Shown: one piece after another, positions 15,999 through 24,901 of the stretch
Layout: each line of letters opens with the position of its first letter
How positions within the stretch are numbered: the stretch's first letter is position 1
From: JBGSPL01 sp964511435
GTDB lineage: Bacteria; Patescibacteriota; CPR2; UBA1875; CAIMLA01
Length of the DNA: 50,223 nt
Reading direction: 5' to 3'
NCBI GenBank assembly: GCA_964511435.1
Contig: CAZEFH010000006.1
Location: forward strand, 1 to 50,223
The notes under the pieces: model-generated
Database searches by the model: none
What the model was told of the DNA's origin: nothing
Seen by the model: the letters and a program-made list of their open reading frames with translations, nothing else
Program-made: the position numbers and the translations under genes

Positions 15999-17058
15999 TC
16001 CCTTCTGGTACCACTTCTATCCATGTCTGGCCAGGGTTGAGATGTATCTCTTCTCCCGAGGTAGCATCAGTGTATTTGGCCCGACCGGCGCTGCTAGCCT
16101 TCGACCAGACTATCTTGGTAGCCTTGCCATCCTGAAACAGATATCCAGACCCAGCCCCAGTAGTGCCAATTCGAACTGCCTGGGCACCATCGCGATTTAC
16201 ATATGGTGCTACAGAAGTAAACTCAACAATGATATTTTTCGGTGACACGGTCTGGCCAGTCTTTCTATCAGTAGCAGTACTACCTGCTATACTACGAAGA
16301 TAACGATTTGTTTCTGGTTGATAGTTATATGTCACGAAGAAGTCATTATACGAAAAATCGATATTTATCTTCTGACTCTTCGGTCTGTCTTTACTCTCAG
16401 CGTCTTTCTTGAAATTCAGAGGCTGAACCGAAGCGGTAGTAGAAAGATTTCGTGCTTTTGCCGCCTGGAATAGCTTAGCGGTCGTTGTATAAACGTTATG
16501 TGGGGCATAGCGGTCGCTAGCTCTCCAGAAATAATCACCGTTGCTAAATTGGTTCAAGTCAGCTGTACCAAGACGATTAATCATCTCTTCCCCGTCTACA
16601 CTGCCACCAACATGCGCGAATAAGGCGCCAATTTCAGTCGCCCATTCTACAAAGTAAGGTCTCGCTGACCGAACTGGCCCAATCTCATCAGATTCTTTGG
16701 AGTGGAATATAGCCATCGTACGAGTGATACCGCCCTCTGCAAGAGTCTCGTAAACTATATCCGCATCAAGATACCCACTCTGGGGCCTCGCATCAGGATG
16801 ATTCTCGATTACTACTGCCGTCGGGCGCTTCAGTAGTACTGCAGGGTCTACTAGCTCCCCCGTTAGAGGGGCCGGTACGCGGGTTTCAACTTTTTCTTTT
16901 AGATCCAGTGAACCAAGATTAATCCTGGGACTCCAAGCAATACCGTATATCAGAGCGCCGATAGCGACCAGTATAGCTACAGCAACAATTACTGATGCTA
17001 GTCTATGCTGATAAATAAATCCCTTCATCTTGCGTAGATTAATATGCGGTAGTTTCAT
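15979..17058 (-). CDS. DUF3048 (YerB-like) membrane-anchored protein
   Basis: About 359 residues. An N-terminal helix (SVIVAVAILVAIGALIYGIA) anchors an extracytoplasmic DUF3048 region recognised by PTAVVIENHPDARPQSGY, YETLAEGGITRTMAIF, GPVRSARPYF and DRYAPHNVYT, with a DUF3048_C-like end (NPGQTWIEVVP). Function unknown; Bacillus YerB is a lipoprotein. The ATG at 17058 lies 6 nt after TATAAT (17065-17070), so the mRNA appears leaderless; an in-frame ATG at 17109 lies before this promoter. First gene of the operon leading to murI and murD, which suggests an envelope role. Confidence 0.88.
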   Translation of the reverse strand: MKLPHINLRKMKGFIYQHRLASVIVAVAILVAIGALIYGIAWSPRINLGSLDLKEKVETRVPAPLTGELVDPAVLLKRPTAVVIENHPDARPQSGYLDADIVYETLAEGGITRTMAIFHSKESDEIGPVRSARPYFVEWATEIGALFAHVGGSVDGEEMINRLGTADLNQFSNGDYFWRASDRYAPHNVYTTTAKLFQAAKARNLSTTASVQPLNFKKDAESKDRPKSQKINIDFSYNDFFVTYNYQPETNRYLRSIAGSTATDRKTGQTVSPKNIIVEFTSVAPYVNRDGAQAVRIGTTGAGSGYLFQDGKATKIVWSKASSAGRAKYTDATSGEEIHLNPGQTWIEVVPEGNDVSYE

Positions 17059-17159
17059 ACAAATATTATAAACAAAAAGAACCACCATGTATAGAAATAG
17101 TGAATACATTAAATATATCAGTTATGTTGGGGTGGAATTGTTTAGTCATTGAGGTATAA

Positions 17160-17188
17160 CAAAAAACTCAGCCACCGCTTGGTGGCTG
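17160..17188 (-). terminator. Terminator of the L25 gene
   Basis: On the minus strand CAGCCACC-AAGC-GGTGGCTG is followed by AGTTTTTT. Confidence 0.9.
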
Positions 17189-17204
17189 ATTATATAGGTA
17201 AGAC

Positions 17205-17888
17205 TTATTCTTCGGTTTTTTCTTCTTCGCTAGGAGTTTCCTCTGCCTCACCATGCTCACTCTCTGGAGCTTCTGGTTCAACTGGGGCCTCTTCTAGCTC
17301 CTCCAGCTCTTCGTCGCTACGTGGAGCTTCTACGCGAGACACAACCGCTTCTGGGTCGGTAAGTATAGCCACACCTTCTGGAACGACGATGTCACTAACA
17401 TGAATAACAGCCTCAAAATCGACAAGTGAAGTAATATCAACCTCGATCTCATGTGGAAGATCGGCCGGGAGACACTCTACTTCTACTTCAGTAGTATCGG
17501 TGAGAAGTGAGCCCTGAAGATCAATCACTGCTGCGGAATCGCCGACGAAGTGAAGCGGAACGCTGGTTGTAAGTTTTTCGTTCATCTTGATTTGCAAGAG
17601 ATCGGCATGAAGAATCTTTCCCGAGACTGGCTCTCTTTCAATCATGTGAACTAGAGCATTTTTGCGCTCTTTAGTTCCATCTTCTTTCTCAAGATCAAGG
17701 GCGATGATAGTATTACCACCCGCTTTACGATACAAGAGCTCAAAATCATGTGAGTCAACCTCAAGGGCGATTGGCATTCTCTCTTTACCATATAGGACTA
17801 CTGGTGTTTTACCAGAGGCGCGTAGACTCTTAACTTGTTTACCGATAGCAGTTCGTTCTTTTACAACTAGTTTTTCCTTATCAACCAT
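17205..17888 (-). CDS. rplY: 50S ribosomal protein L25 (CTC form)
   Basis: Binds 5S rRNA in the large subunit. 227 residues with the L25 N-terminal domain (residues 1-90; RTAIGKQVKSLRASGKTPVVLYG) and the TL5/CTC C-terminal beta domain (about 95-185; VPLHFVGDS, VECLPADLPHEIEVD). A long acidic tail (EELEELEEAPVEPEAPESE) ends the protein. GGAG precedes the ATG by 7-8 nt. Confidence 0.95.
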   Translation of the reverse strand: MVDKEKLVVKERTAIGKQVKSLRASGKTPVVLYGKERMPIALEVDSHDFELLYRKAGGNTIIALDLEKEDGTKERKNALVHMIEREPVSGKILHADLLQIKMNEKLTTSVPLHFVGDSAAVIDLQGSLLTDTTEVEVECLPADLPHEIEVDITSLVDFEAVIHVSDIVVPEGVAILTDPEAVVSRVEAPRSDEELEELEEAPVEPEAPESEHGEAEETPSEEEKTEE

Positions 17889-17935
17889 AGCTGGTCTCCT
17901 TCATTTAGCGAGCTCTTAGTTTATCAAATACATCC

Positions 17936-18247
17936 CTATTGGTCAAACCGGCGCAAAAACTTTCGCCTAAAGTTGCCGTCGAAGTCCTTGAGCTGATCAT
18001 GAAAATCAATTATTTCATCCACAGTGATTGGCTCGCTACTATTATCTGTTGTGTCCGAAAATCCCTTTGTCATTACATGCATCGAAACCTTCAGGTTGCA
18101 ATTATGACAGGAAATCGAAACTAGGTAGCCCACCTCCTGAGGGTGAATTGAATCTATCTCTGTACCCTGGTATTTCGCCCCACAAGCTGGGCAGTAGAGC
18201 TGCCCGGAAACTTTACGAAAAATATGCGAAAAACCTCTTTCTTCCAT
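17936..18247 (-). CDS. Small zinc-ribbon protein, unknown
   Basis: 103 residues. CPAC (Cys19/Cys22) and CHNC (Cys47/Cys50) form a likely four-Cys zinc ribbon; the C-terminal half is charged (FHDQLKDFDGNFRRKFLRRF). It resembles small zinc-ribbon proteins annotated in CPR genomes without function. The ATG at 18247 is chosen because TATAAT (18254-18259) ends 6 nt before it; the ATG at 18280 would precede transcription. Leaderless type. Confidence 0.7.
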   Translation of the reverse strand: MEERGFSHIFRKVSGQLYCPACGAKYQGTEIDSIHPQEVGYLVSISCHNCNLKVSMHVMTKGFSDTTDNSSEPITVDEIIDFHDQLKDFDGNFRRKFLRRFDQ

Positions 18248-18297
18248 ACAGATATTATAGCTTATTTGAGAACTGAGCACAAACCAAGTGACTAAAT

Positions 18298-19926
18298 CTA
18301 GTCTCGCCCACGCACCTTAGGTGTTGTCCAAAAAACATTGAGACTCTGACCTAGCATCAAGCGAATCTGAGACTCTAGCGCCGGCAGAGAAGAAAGGATG
18401 ATCGGCACAAATGGTGCTATCACCCACTGAAAAACCATCCCGGCGTAGCGGATAACCTTTGTTTTCTGGAAACGTTTCGGTAACGGTGGCAGCAGCAAGA
18501 AGTACAGCCAGGCGTTAGCAATCACTGCAATCCAGGCAAGTCGCAGCATCATCGAACTATAAATCGAGACATTGTGGGCGAGAACAGTATCTTGAAATGC
18601 ACTATTAAAGAGAAGCGGTACCCAGGCGAAAGCAAGTAGGAATGAAGAGGTAGACCAGGAAATATGGCCCGAGATATGACGGTAAGACTGGAGGAGTTTT
18701 TCACCCAGAGGTATTTCTGGATGACGCAGATAGTTTGTTACGACAAAAGGGAAGTCAGAGATGCCCCATGCCCAGCGGCGACGCTGCTTATATTGGTTTC
18801 TAAGAGTTTCCCAAAAGTTATTACCGAGCACTGTATCATGATAAATTGGTACGTGAATCGGTACCATCTCATGATCACCGTTAAAGGCAAAGTAGGTCCT
18901 CCAGTACTGGTGGCCGTCTTCCACGACTGTCTGATTTGACACAAAGTTACTGCGGAGTAGGGTCGAGAGACTCTGTGAATGGGAAGCAAAGGTGCGCAAA
19001 CGATATGGACGCATCGACTCCACCATCTGCCAAAAACTTGAAGCTACAGCAAGGACGCGACTAGGAGATGGCGCATCCCAAATGTTATTAAACATCAAAA
19101 TGTTCGGCTGATACGTTTTGTGGTCACGATTTGGATCGATAATATGGCGATATGTAACCTCGGCAAAATACTCAGAATGTATTATATGGTCAGCGTCTAG
19201 TGTAGTTGCTATTACATCCTCGGGTCGAACTTCAGGGTACTTCTCCTGAAAATGAGAGTAGAATCGCTGCATCGACTGAAAGAGGTTGGCCCCCTTACCA
19301 ATTACTTCACCTGGCTGGACATCATGCATATAGTACAGAATCTCACAAAATGTACCACCGAAGTCACGGTCTATCTCTGCTTTGACTTTCAGATAATTCT
19401 CTTCGTCCCGCTTCTCCCCACAAGAAACCACTATAATCTTCTCGTTGGGATAGTTCGAATTCTTGATTGCCTCAAGTGTCGGCTGTGTGATGTAATAATC
19501 TTCCTGATAGTTGGTCACAAAAACAACGTGCATTATCTGATCCCAAGGCTTCACTTCTTGATAGTTACCGCCTAGATTTGCAATCTCCAAATAGTCGAAG
19601 TAGTCAAGTCTCTTGCCCGTTTTCTCAGCCCTGTTTTTTAGCGTTTCAAGCAACTTTTCTGGTTCATTTGTAACCATTTTTGCAAGTTTCAGAAAGTCGA
19701 TTTTCATATCATGCCACATATGTAAAAATCCATTTATCATATGGCGCATGATATTGATAGCTTTCACGAACCAGTAGAAATTAAAGGCCAAAATAAAATA
19801 TGCCACCGCCACCGGCACTATAGGTGCCAGTATAAATGGCAAAATCAAGGCAGAAACTGCGATAAGGCCAGGAATAATTTCCAGAGAACGATATAGGGCT
19901 TTGCTGTCAGCTAGTCGGGTAAGCAT
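18298..19926 (-). CDS. Membrane glycosyltransferase, family 2 (GT-A fold)
   Basis: About 542 residues. Two N-terminal membrane helices (ALILPFILAPIVPVAVAYFI and the next) precede a GT2 catalytic domain with HVVFVTNYQEDYYI at its start, TTLDADHII carrying the DxD-type metal site, an EDGHQYWRT region and a Q/RRRWAWG motif typical of processive enzymes. Several C-terminal helices follow. The arrangement resembles cellulose/hyaluronan-synthase-type transferases that extrude a polysaccharide. The ATG at 19926 overlaps the stop of the upstream small membrane gene (TAATG), indicating translational coupling; a longer reading from 20106 overlaps that gene entirely and is rejected. Confidence 0.87.
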   Translation of the reverse strand: MLTRLADSKALYRSLEIIPGLIAVSALILPFILAPIVPVAVAYFILAFNFYWFVKAINIMRHMINGFLHMWHDMKIDFLKLAKMVTNEPEKLLETLKNRAEKTGKRLDYFDYLEIANLGGNYQEVKPWDQIMHVVFVTNYQEDYYITQPTLEAIKNSNYPNEKIIVVSCGEKRDEENYLKVKAEIDRDFGGTFCEILYYMHDVQPGEVIGKGANLFQSMQRFYSHFQEKYPEVRPEDVIATTLDADHIIHSEYFAEVTYRHIIDPNRDHKTYQPNILMFNNIWDAPSPSRVLAVASSFWQMVESMRPYRLRTFASHSQSLSTLLRSNFVSNQTVVEDGHQYWRTYFAFNGDHEMVPIHVPIYHDTVLGNNFWETLRNQYKQRRRWAWGISDFPFVVTNYLRHPEIPLGEKLLQSYRHISGHISWSTSSFLLAFAWVPLLFNSAFQDTVLAHNVSIYSSMMLRLAWIAVIANAWLYFLLLPPLPKRFQKTKVIRYAGMVFQWVIAPFVPIILSSLPALESQIRLMLGQSLNVFWTTPKVRGRD

Positions 19927-20324
19927 TATTTCACTATTTCCGTCAGGTTGTAGACTGTAATTGTAGTAAGAACTACAAGCAGTATGTTCGCGCATGCGAT
20001 AAGGTAAGATATCAGTCGTTCCTTGTCGAAGTATGCCCAAGCAATCAGGAAGTTTAGGGCACCGAGACCCATCAGGCCCAAAAGATAAGCATAGAGACCA
20101 TACCAAGAAGCCGAGTTTGTAACCCCATAAATAATATTGTAGGACATCGGCATCGAAGCAGACATTGGGTCAACTCGAAAAATCAACAGGAGCAGGAGTA
20201 ATACTAAAAGTAGTGAGAAAACTGTCAAAAAACCAATCATTAGTGGGTCATGGTAAAAAGAGTTCCCGAGCAAGTCGCGGACCTTTTGAATACCTTCTTT
20301 CATTTTTACAGTAAATTTAGACAT
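19926..20324 (-). CDS. Three-helix membrane protein coupled to the glycosyltransferase
   Basis: 132 residues with three clear hydrophobic helices (PLMIGFLTVFSLLLVLLLLL, then ASWYGLYAYLLGLMGLGALN, then LISYLIACANILLVVL). No family recognised. Its TAA overlaps the ATG of the glycosyltransferase, so it is probably an accessory subunit for polymer assembly or export. TATAAT (20332-20337) ends 7 nt before the ATG: leaderless type. Confidence 0.75.
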   Translation of the reverse strand: MSKFTVKMKEGIQKVRDLLGNSFYHDPLMIGFLTVFSLLLVLLLLLLIFRVDPMSASMPMSYNIIYGVTNSASWYGLYAYLLGLMGLGALNFLIAWAYFDKERLISYLIACANILLVVLTTITVYNLTEIVK

Positions 20325-20365
20325 TTTATATATTATAGTCCTTTTTCGGCAAAGTTATTATCTTT

Positions 20366-20440
20366 TGGAGCCGATGGCGAGAGTCGAACTCGCGACCAAC
20401 ACTTTACGAAAGTGCTGCTCTACCACTGAGCTACATCGGC
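20366..20440 (-). tRNA. tRNA-Thr (anticodon CGT)
   Basis: Minus-strand cloverleaf with acceptor GCCGATG/CATCGGC, anticodon loop TTCGTAA (anticodon CGT), TTCGACT T-loop, discriminator T and encoded CCA. Confidence 0.94.
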
Positions 20441-20663
20441 ACGTCAGCGAACGCTGACGTGTTACAAAGATTGTTAATACAACTTCTTCACACTCTCGCG
20501 ACGCTTCCTTTTCCGATTAAAATCTACGCTTTTAATCGGTATTTTTGTCGTCACTTCCGCCCCAGACCCGACAAAATGCGGATTGGATTTTGTCGGAAAA
20601 GAGGAACCGTGATAGGATGCAGACATCGACCTTCGGCCGATTGTCGAAATCCGCTGACGGATT
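20441..20663. repeat. Cluster of inverted repeats between two tRNA genes
   Basis: No convincing gene; short overlapping reading frames on both strands look like noise. There are five inverted repeats: ACGTCAGCG/CGCTGACGT (20441-20460), CCGATTAAAA/TTTTAATCGG (20513-20539, followed by TATTTTT), CCGACAAAAT/ATTTTGTCGG (20568-20596), TCGAC/GTCGA (20626-20647) and AATCCG/CGGATT (20648-20663). They could form tandem hairpins in the tRNA precursor or act as plus-strand terminators. Confidence 0.6.
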
Positions 20664-20669
20664 CCGACG

Positions 20670-20743
20670 TGGAGCGGGTAACGGGAATCGAACCCGTTTC
20701 TCAACCTTGGGAAGGTCGCATTCTACCGGTAAACTATACCCGC
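20670..20743 (-). tRNA. tRNA-Gly (anticodon CCC)
   Basis: Minus-strand cloverleaf with acceptor GCGGGTA/TACCCGC, anticodon loop TTCCCAA (anticodon CCC), TTCGATT T-loop and encoded CCA. Confidence 0.94.
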
Positions 20744-20850
20744 GCAAAGCTGATTTTATCATATTTTATAGCACAAATAAACACAAACCATTGGTGTTAA
20801 AAATTAAAAATATTTGAAAAATTACCACGCTCACAGGCCGACACTTTGAG

Positions 20851-20946
20851 TGGGGTATCACCCATCAAGCCAGATATTATCTTTAGCTTTAGAGATAATT
20901 TAATGATATCAGCAAGTTTAATATAGTAAACTTGCGGTGTACCCCA
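20851..20946. other. Three-way-junction inverted-repeat element
   Basis: An outer stem TGGGGTA(T)CACC (20851-20862) with GGTGTACCCCA (20936-20946) encloses two hairpins: ATTATCT/AGATAAT (20876-20899) and GCAAGTTTA/TAAACTTGC (20912-20935), the second stacked directly on the outer stem. A further pair of interleaved stems, CTTGAA/TTCAAG (20968-20995) and GCCACCT/AGGTGGC (20980-21005), lies beside the 3' end of the transglutaminase gene. No gene is visible in 20744-21016. It could be a small RNA or DNA element; the transcribed strand is unknown. Confidence 0.5.
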
Positions 20947-21016
20947 TGGAAAGCGAGTTTAATTTTTCTTGAACCTGGCGCCACCTACTTTCAAGAGGAG
21001 GTGGCAATAGTGATAA

Positions 21017-22180
21017 CTAAAAACTCTTATACTGTGCCACGAGAGCATTGTAGCTATTTACTAGCTGATTATAATCATCCACAGCCGCCTTGGCGGTATT
21101 ATATATTGAAAGATAACTATTATAGACCTTTATGTATTTCCCATATTTCGCAGATGTAGGCTGAGACCTGTAGCTGTTTTCTGCTTCTGCAAGCTCAGTC
21201 TCTGCCGCAACCAGAGCCTCCTTGGTCGAGAGGTAATATGCCTGTTTTGATTTAAGTTCAGGGCTTAAAGTGTTTAGTTGAGATTTGACCGCCATCCGAG
21301 CCACCACTCTCTGATAAATACTACCCCCAGAAATAACTGTTGTGCTGCTGGGCGTAGATAACGCAGTACTAGTCTCTCGAGTCATTATACTATCTGTACT
21401 TACATTTGGCACCGTATTCACCCCTCCGACAGCAAGTCCGGCACTAGCACTAATCTCCGGGATATCGCCGACTAGAAAGCCGTTGCCAGTAAGCTCCATA
21501 ATGCCATATTTGGTATCAAAATCACCATAACCGCTAGGAACCTCTATCCCGATAGACATATGCCTCTCGCTATCGAAAGAAAGCAATGAGACAGAGTAAC
21601 CAAGACGCTTGAATATTGCGGCTCCAAGATACGATTTATCGGTACAAATGCCCTTTCCTTCATACAGTGTTTCATAAGGATACCTTGGGAGAACCTCAGC
21701 TACTGGCAATTTATAGTAATCTGGACTCAGTATCTTGGCTGCCTTCGCACTGTCATAAGGAATACTTTGAAGCATACAAGCCGCCAGGTCCAGAGTCTGG
21801 TCAGAGTTTAAGTTATTCGTCTTTGCGAGATTCTGAATCTTCGTCGTAATCTTTTCCAGGGTTTTGTCAGCGCCATAGTTCATCACCATTTCAGCGTTTC
21901 GGTCGTGGTAAAATGCACTTTTCTTCTGAGGATCACCTTGATAGTAGGTGTTGAGACTCTGATAAAGCGTCTCAGAAATCGACAAATCCTGCCCATGATA
22001 AGAACAGGTAAGTTTTACTACTTTCGGTCCCGAGAGCGATGGATATGGTCTGACCGCTGCAACCATCGCCTCCGATACTGGATTCGGTGAGATTCGGCCA
22101 CTAAAAGTCAGATAAGCAAAATAGCCTGCAATCGAAGTAACTGTAATGAACAGCAGAATTATACTGCTAACACGTTTCAT
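21017..22180 (-). CDS. Transglutaminase-like exported protein
   Basis: 387 residues. An N-terminal membrane anchor/signal (SIILLFITVTSIAGYFAYL) is followed by a transglutaminase-like cysteine-protease fold with GKGICTDKS (Cys179), SERHMSIG (His207) and YGIMELTG (Glu229), a plausible triad with Glu in the acid position. The C-terminal 100 residues (YYLSTKEALVAAETELAEAE to the end) are predicted coiled coil. Presumably acts on envelope proteins or peptidoglycan outside the membrane. TAAAAT ends 7 nt before the ATG, so it is probably leaderless; divergent from the LtaS-like gene. Confidence 0.75.
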   Translation of the reverse strand: MKRVSSIILLFITVTSIAGYFAYLTFSGRISPNPVSEAMVAAVRPYPSLSGPKVVKLTCSYHGQDLSISETLYQSLNTYYQGDPQKKSAFYHDRNAEMVMNYGADKTLEKITTKIQNLAKTNNLNSDQTLDLAACMLQSIPYDSAKAAKILSPDYYKLPVAEVLPRYPYETLYEGKGICTDKSYLGAAIFKRLGYSVSLLSFDSERHMSIGIEVPSGYGDFDTKYGIMELTGNGFLVGDIPEISASAGLAVGGVNTVPNVSTDSIMTRETSTALSTPSSTTVISGGSIYQRVVARMAVKSQLNTLSPELKSKQAYYLSTKEALVAAETELAEAENSYRSQPTSAKYGKYIKVYNSYLSIYNTAKAAVDDYNQLVNSYNALVAQYKSF

Positions 22181-22227
22181 AAGTTATATTTTATACAGAA
22201 GCACGATAATTTGCTATCATAGAAAGA

Positions 22228-24165
22228 GTGAAACAGATACTTTCAAAGACCAAATACCATCATGCGAGGGCAAAAAACTTTTTGCTTGGAGACGGTAGCA
22301 GAGAACCGCTCCGTGCTGAGTATATTTTTGGCATATTCTGGGCAATATACTTTACTAAATTGCTCCTGTTTAGCTACTTTTCCGGCATCTGGCCAAACCT
22401 CCATGACTTAGCTCCTTTTCTTGTATACAACTTTGTCATCGCATGGATACTCGCGCTTCCTACCATTTTCCTCAAAGAAAAACGTGCCACCTACCCCTAT
22501 GTTATCGATATTCTTCTTACACTAGCACTACTTGGGGATAGCTACTATATTCGCTTCTTCGGGACACTTCCCGTCATGAGTATGATTGGAACCACAACCC
22601 AGATTATCGGGGACCTACCGGACTGGATTAGTAAACTGTTTTACTACAGCGATATACTCTTCGTCCTCGATATTATCTACATTTGGTTACGCCGACGGCA
22701 CCATAAAAGCAGTGACTTCCCGGTAGTTAGCAGAGTTAAACTAGGTCTGTCAACTCGTCTTGCCATCGCTATTTTGCCACTAGTGCTGGTAGCCTTGCTC
22801 TTCACAAGAGACCTTTCCGCTAAGTTGCCGTACCTATACAATCAAACTTCAGAAAACAAAGTCGTCGCCAAAAATATCGGCGTCATCGGAGCCCACCTGG
22901 TCGATTTTTCCCGTAATTTCGCATCATATTTCAGCTCTCTCTCGGCTACTGACAAAGATGCAGTAGTCGAGGCAGTTCATAGCCAAACAACCAAGCAGAC
23001 AGGTAATTCTTATACAGGCATAGCCAAGAATAAGCGCATTATTATGATTCAGGTCGAATCACTCAACAACACCCTACTAGGTCGTAAAGTTGAAGGGCAA
23101 GAGATTACCCCGAACCTTAATCGTTTAGTCAAAGAGTCCACCTACTTCAATAACCATTTCTTTACCCTTGGCGCAGGCGGGACTTCGGACGCTGACTTCT
23201 CGGTCAATACCTCTCTATATCCCCTGGGGGATTCCTCCATCTTCGTCAAGTATGGCAAAAACAACTATACTTCTCTGCCAAAGGCCCTCAAGAACTCAGG
23301 CTACGTAAGTTCCGCCTATCACGCGAATAGCCGTGGTTACTGGAACCGTAACACCGTCTACAAGTCACTCGGGTTTAATAATTTCTTTGCGGCGGATAAC
23401 TATAAAAAGGGCACCGAGGTTAATATGGGGCTCTCTGACCAAGATTTCTTATCACAATCTGTGAATATGATCGAGAAACAGCCAGTAAACTCATTCAATT
23501 ACCTCATCACGCTCTCTTCCCATTTTTCTTTCGAGATGCCCGAAAATCTCAAAACTATCAAGCTTACCAATTCAAAATATCCTAGCCTTTCCAGAAATTA
23601 TCTCGAAGTTATTCACTATACAGACGCTGCACTAGGAAATTTTCTTACTGAATTGAAGTCCCGAGGTCTCTATGACGATAGCTTAATAGTAATCTACGGT
23701 GATCACTCGGCAAAATTCGAGCCCTTCATTAGTGACGAGGGCAAGGTTGAACCAAACTCACTTGATGGAAAGAAAGTCCCACTGATCATAAAGCTTCCTG
23801 GTCAGGTAGAAGGTAAGACTATTTCAACTCCCAATTCTCACCTCGACATTATGCCTACTATCCTAGGTCTTGTTGGTACAAAGACGAATTATCCGATGTA
23901 TGGAAGAGACCTCTTCGGATCGGAAAAACCGTTTTTCTTTACCTTTCCTTTCGAGAATAACTTTGAACAAATCGTTTCCGGGAATCTTCGCTACATCAAC
24001 GATGGCGAGGCTCTTCACTGCTTCCAATACTCAGCGTTCTACGAGAAGGAAGTTGATATTGATACCTGCAACTCTATCCTCTCAAAGAGAAACCTGATCG
24101 AGGAAGCAGCTAATAAATTTGTAAAAAATAATCTCTTTAATAGCTATCTTAAAAAGTATCAATAA
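22228..24165 (+). CDS. LtaS-like lipoteichoic acid synthase / sulfatase-family phosphotransferase
   Basis: 645 residues: five N-terminal membrane helices (to about residue 200), a linker, then an extracellular alkaline-phosphatase-superfamily domain. IQVESLNN (Glu277) and GAGGTSDADF (Thr319) match the metal Glu and catalytic Thr of LtaS; IYGDHSAKF and LDIMPTILGL are the later metal and family motifs. LtaS polymerises glycerol phosphate from phosphatidylglycerol, releasing diacylglycerol. The start is GTG, 7 nt after TATCAT (22215-22220), so a leaderless GTG start is likely. In this lineage the product may be an LTA-like polymer or modified lipid. Confidence 0.9.
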   Translation: MKQILSKTKYHHARAKNFLLGDGSREPLRAEYIFGIFWAIYFTKLLLFSYFSGIWPNLHDLAPFLVYNFVIAWILALPTIFLKEKRATYPYVIDILLTLALLGDSYYIRFFGTLPVMSMIGTTTQIIGDLPDWISKLFYYSDILFVLDIIYIWLRRRHHKSSDFPVVSRVKLGLSTRLAIAILPLVLVALLFTRDLSAKLPYLYNQTSENKVVAKNIGVIGAHLVDFSRNFASYFSSLSATDKDAVVEAVHSQTTKQTGNSYTGIAKNKRIIMIQVESLNNTLLGRKVEGQEITPNLNRLVKESTYFNNHFFTLGAGGTSDADFSVNTSLYPLGDSSIFVKYGKNNYTSLPKALKNSGYVSSAYHANSRGYWNRNTVYKSLGFNNFFAADNYKKGTEVNMGLSDQDFLSQSVNMIEKQPVNSFNYLITLSSHFSFEMPENLKTIKLTNSKYPSLSRNYLEVIHYTDAALGNFLTELKSRGLYDDSLIVIYGDHSAKFEPFISDEGKVEPNSLDGKKVPLIIKLPGQVEGKTISTPNSHLDIMPTILGLVGTKTNYPMYGRDLFGSEKPFFFTFPFENNFEQIVSGNLRYINDGEALHCFQYSAFYEKEVDIDTCNSILSKRNLIEEAANKFVKNNLFNSYLKKYQ

Positions 24166-24205
24166 AATTAGCTAGTAAAGTACTTCGCACCCTACTAGCT
24201 AATTT
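24165..24205. terminator. Bidirectional hairpin between convergent genes
   Basis: A 13-bp perfect stem AAATTAGCTAGTA/TACTAGCTAATTT between the LtaS-like gene and the ABC ATPase gene. T-runs on both sides are short. Confidence 0.7.
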
Positions 24206-24220
24206 ACCCTGTGTTTCAAG

Positions 24221-24895
24221 CTATTTCTGGACTAGCTTGCCATCCTCAATCGAAAAAGTCATATCAGTTTTACCGGCTATAGAAAGGTCGTGAGTTACTG
24301 CGACGATAGTCGTTTTCTCTTTACGCGATAACTGATGTAGCAGATCAAAGATATGTTTACCGGTTTGTGAATCTAGGTTTCCGGTGGGCTCATCTGCAAG
24401 GATAAGCTTCGGCTTGTTTGCAAGTGCGCGTGCTATCGCCACCCTCTGCTGTTCGCCCCCTGAGAGACGCCCAGGGCGACGACCGTGCTTCTCTTCTGAG
24501 ATGCCAACTTCCGTCAGTAGTTCGGCCGCCCTTTGTTTCTGATCAACCTCACTTACTCCTGTAAATTCCATCGCTATCATGACGTTTTCTAGCGCAGAAA
24601 GATTCGGGATCAGATTGTAGCTTTGAAAGATAAAACCAATCTTTTTCGAGCGATAATCTACCTGCTCTCGCCCATGCATTTTGGCGATGTCTTTACGATC
24701 AACAATTACTTCTCCTGTGGTTGGTAGTTCGAGACCACCGAGGATAGTAAGAAGGGTACTCTTTCCGCTACCTGAGCGACCAATAATGGAGGCAAACTTT
24801 CCTTCTGGGACCTCTAGACTAACATTACTCACCGCCATCACCTTGCCATCCCCTGACCTGAACTCTTTTGTGATATTTTTTACTTCAAGCATCAT
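24221..24895 (-). CDS. ABC transporter ATP-binding protein, MacB/LolD type
   Basis: 224-residue ATPase: Walker A GRSGSGKST (about 39-47), Q-loop FQSYNLIPNLSALENVM, signature LSGGEQQRVAIARAL, Walker B LILADEPTGNLD and H-loop VTHD. The FQSYNLIP and GNLD sequences are typical of the MacB/LolCDE/FtsE subgroup. It is encoded 6 nt after the permease stop; the gene opens ATGATG, and the second ATG (24892) has the better spacing to the GGAG Shine-Dalgarno. It powers the permease encoded upstream. Confidence 0.95.
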   Translation of the reverse strand: MMLEVKNITKEFRSGDGKVMAVSNVSLEVPEGKFASIIGRSGSGKSTLLTILGGLELPTTGEVIVDRKDIAKMHGREQVDYRSKKIGFIFQSYNLIPNLSALENVMIAMEFTGVSEVDQKQRAAELLTEVGISEEKHGRRPGRLSGGEQQRVAIARALANKPKLILADEPTGNLDSQTGKHIFDLLHQLSRKEKTTIVAVTHDLSIAGKTDMTFSIEDGKLVQK

Positions 24896-24901
24896 ATACT
24901 C

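Noticed and set aside
20459..20817. Several overlapping reading frames of 75-113 codons between and across the tRNAs
   Set aside because: They run through tRNA sequence (typical artefact tails), overlap each other on both strands, and lack ribosome sites.
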